Shown in pieces: positions 22,145-22,610 of a stretch of DNA of 22,610 nt. A program made the position numbers and the translations under genes. The notes under the pieces were generated by a model, which had not been told where the DNA came from, made no database searches, and saw only the letters and a list, made by a program, of their open reading frames with translations. The number at the start of each line of letters is the position of its first letter. Position 1 is the first letter of the stretch. Origin of the DNA: a virus; IMG/VR virus record IMGVR_UViG_3300048686_000071, positions 1-22,610 of that record; one strand, 5' to 3'.

Positions 22145-22343
22145 TGGCCGGCCTAATACTCCTCGCCATCCCCTTTTCCCGCTTCAACATACCCTTCTTC
22201 ACCAACCGCTGTACCGTCTTCCATACCGCAGCTTTACTTTCCAACCTCAATACAAACCGTATGTCATCGTACGTCGGTCCAAAATGGTACTGCTTCCACC
22301 ACTCAACCACAACACGATACACATCACGCTGCGCCGGAGTCAT
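22131..22343 (-). CDS. LexA-like winged-helix DNA-binding protein (possible small terminase)
   Basis: This 70-residue protein is close to a complete winged helix: MTPAQRDVYRVVVEWWKQYH, then FGPTYDDIRFVLRLESKAAV, WKTVQRLVKKGMLKREKGMA and RSIRP. The order T-x-x-Q-x-x-V-x-x-x-x...P-T-x-x-x-I-x-x-x-L-x-L-x-S-x-x-A-V-x-x-x-V-x-x-L-x-x-K-G-x-L...x-x-x-A-R-S-I-R matches the N-terminal domain of LexA (LexA_DNA_bind), without the peptidase part. GGGAG lies seven bases before ATG 22341-22343. Coming immediately before terL, it may replace the small terminase, or it may be a regulator. The two cannot be separated from sequence alone. Confidence 0.82.
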   Translation of the reverse strand: MTPAQRDVYRVVVEWWKQYHFGPTYDDIRFVLRLESKAAVWKTVQRLVKKGMLKREKGMARSIRPANGKS

Positions 22344-22610
22344 CCTTCATCTCCCTAAATCGTTTAGCAAACTCCTCTCTCGGCATCTCATCCTCCATCT
22401 TTATCTCCCCATAATGATGCTCATACCACCGCTTAGGATCTTCCCATAACGGCTTCTCCTTTTTACCCCCACCCGTATGGGAACCCAAATCTTTTTCATG
22501 GGGGGCCATTTCCCCTATCACGTCATCACCATCACCCAAGCTTTCAACGTCATGGGGGGTGGGTACAAAATCTTGGGATTGTTGATGGGGATTAATGGAC
22601 GCAGTGCGCG
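22324..22610 (-). CDS. Charged hypothetical protein, start beyond window
   Basis: The frame is open from 22610 to a TGA at 22324-22326, giving at least 95 residues. The C-terminal half looks like a real, charged protein (KEKPLWEDPKRWYEHHYGEI, then KMEDEMPREEFAKRFREMKD, ending DSGAA). The upstream half is less convincing and holds G/C-rich tracts. Possible internal starts are a TTG at 22539 and an ATG at 22509, the latter preceded by AGGGGA. It overlaps the next gene by 20 bases. No domain is recognised. Alternatives: a short gene from 22509, or a longer one entering from outside the window. Confidence 0.5.
   Translation of the reverse strand, partial: RTASINPHQQSQDFVPTPHDVESLGDGDDVIGEMAPHEKDLGSHTGGGKKEKPLWEDPKRWYEHHYGEIKMEDEMPREEFAKRFREMKDDSGAA
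22497..22590. repeat. G-run-rich segment with two CATGGGGGG copies
   Basis: CATGGGGGG occurs at 22497-22505 and 22551-22559. The second is followed by GGG at 22561-22563, GGG at 22575-22577 and GGGG at 22587-22590, which gives four G-runs with loops of 1, 11 and 9 bases. It lies upstream of the terminase pair, where a packaging signal or promoter could be. Chance base composition is also possible. Confidence 0.4.

Overview
The window is part of a tailed double-stranded DNA phage genome (Caudoviricetes), probably an uncultured environmental phage. I see no chromosomal genes, tRNA, integrase or lysogeny region. Every supported gene lies on the minus strand, so the map reads from right to left. 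Coding is almost continuous. Neighbouring genes usually share ATGA, GTGA or TAATG stop/start overlaps and most have AGGAG-type ribosome binding sites, which points to one or two long late transcripts with coupled translation. The gene set (large portal, scaffold, gpT-like capsid protein, two adaptor-like proteins, one very large virion protein, and no recognisable sheath, tube or tape-measure gene) suggests a short-tailed particle. That is an inference. The host is unknown, although the SD usage and a simple hairpin-U terminator indicate a bacterium.

Head and packaging block (22610 down to 14253): an open charged reading frame cut by the window edge, a small LexA-like winged-helix protein where a small terminase would be expected, large terminase (20639-22144), an unknown 141-aa protein, portal (17809-20196), a 62-aa helical protein, a GroES-like co-chaperonin (17254-17628), scaffold (16299-17243), two conserved unknown virion-type proteins, and the major capsid protein (14253-15161). 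A strong intrinsic terminator sits 25 bp beyond the capsid stop codon. A free-standing HNH endonuclease gene (13554-14150) follows it, with two palindromes nearby.

Middle block (13455 down to 10251): two beta-rich, virion-like proteins, a basic DUF6321-like protein, a one-TM coiled-coil protein, and then three overlapping genes for small, basic, low-complexity proteins. All three of these end in nearly the same tag, [AI][DN]G-x-A-x-[RK]GKT[KR]G. A related sequence ends a fourth small protein at 2908.

Tail block (10242 down to 1): a 1,687-residue protein with a GTG start and three Thr-rich tandem-repeat regions, two small basic proteins, two adaptor/connector-like proteins, a zinc-ribbon protein, a 52-aa protein, and five consecutive beta-rich or glycine-rich tail/fibre-type proteins. 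The last of these is cut by the left edge.

How it fits together: terminase and portal package DNA into a shell built from scaffold and capsid protein, possibly with help from the phage co-chaperonin. The adaptors close the head and carry the tail. The large protein is probably an ejection or tail protein, and the fibre-type proteins probably contact the host. The least explained parts are the tagged small basic proteins and the repeat-rich giant protein.
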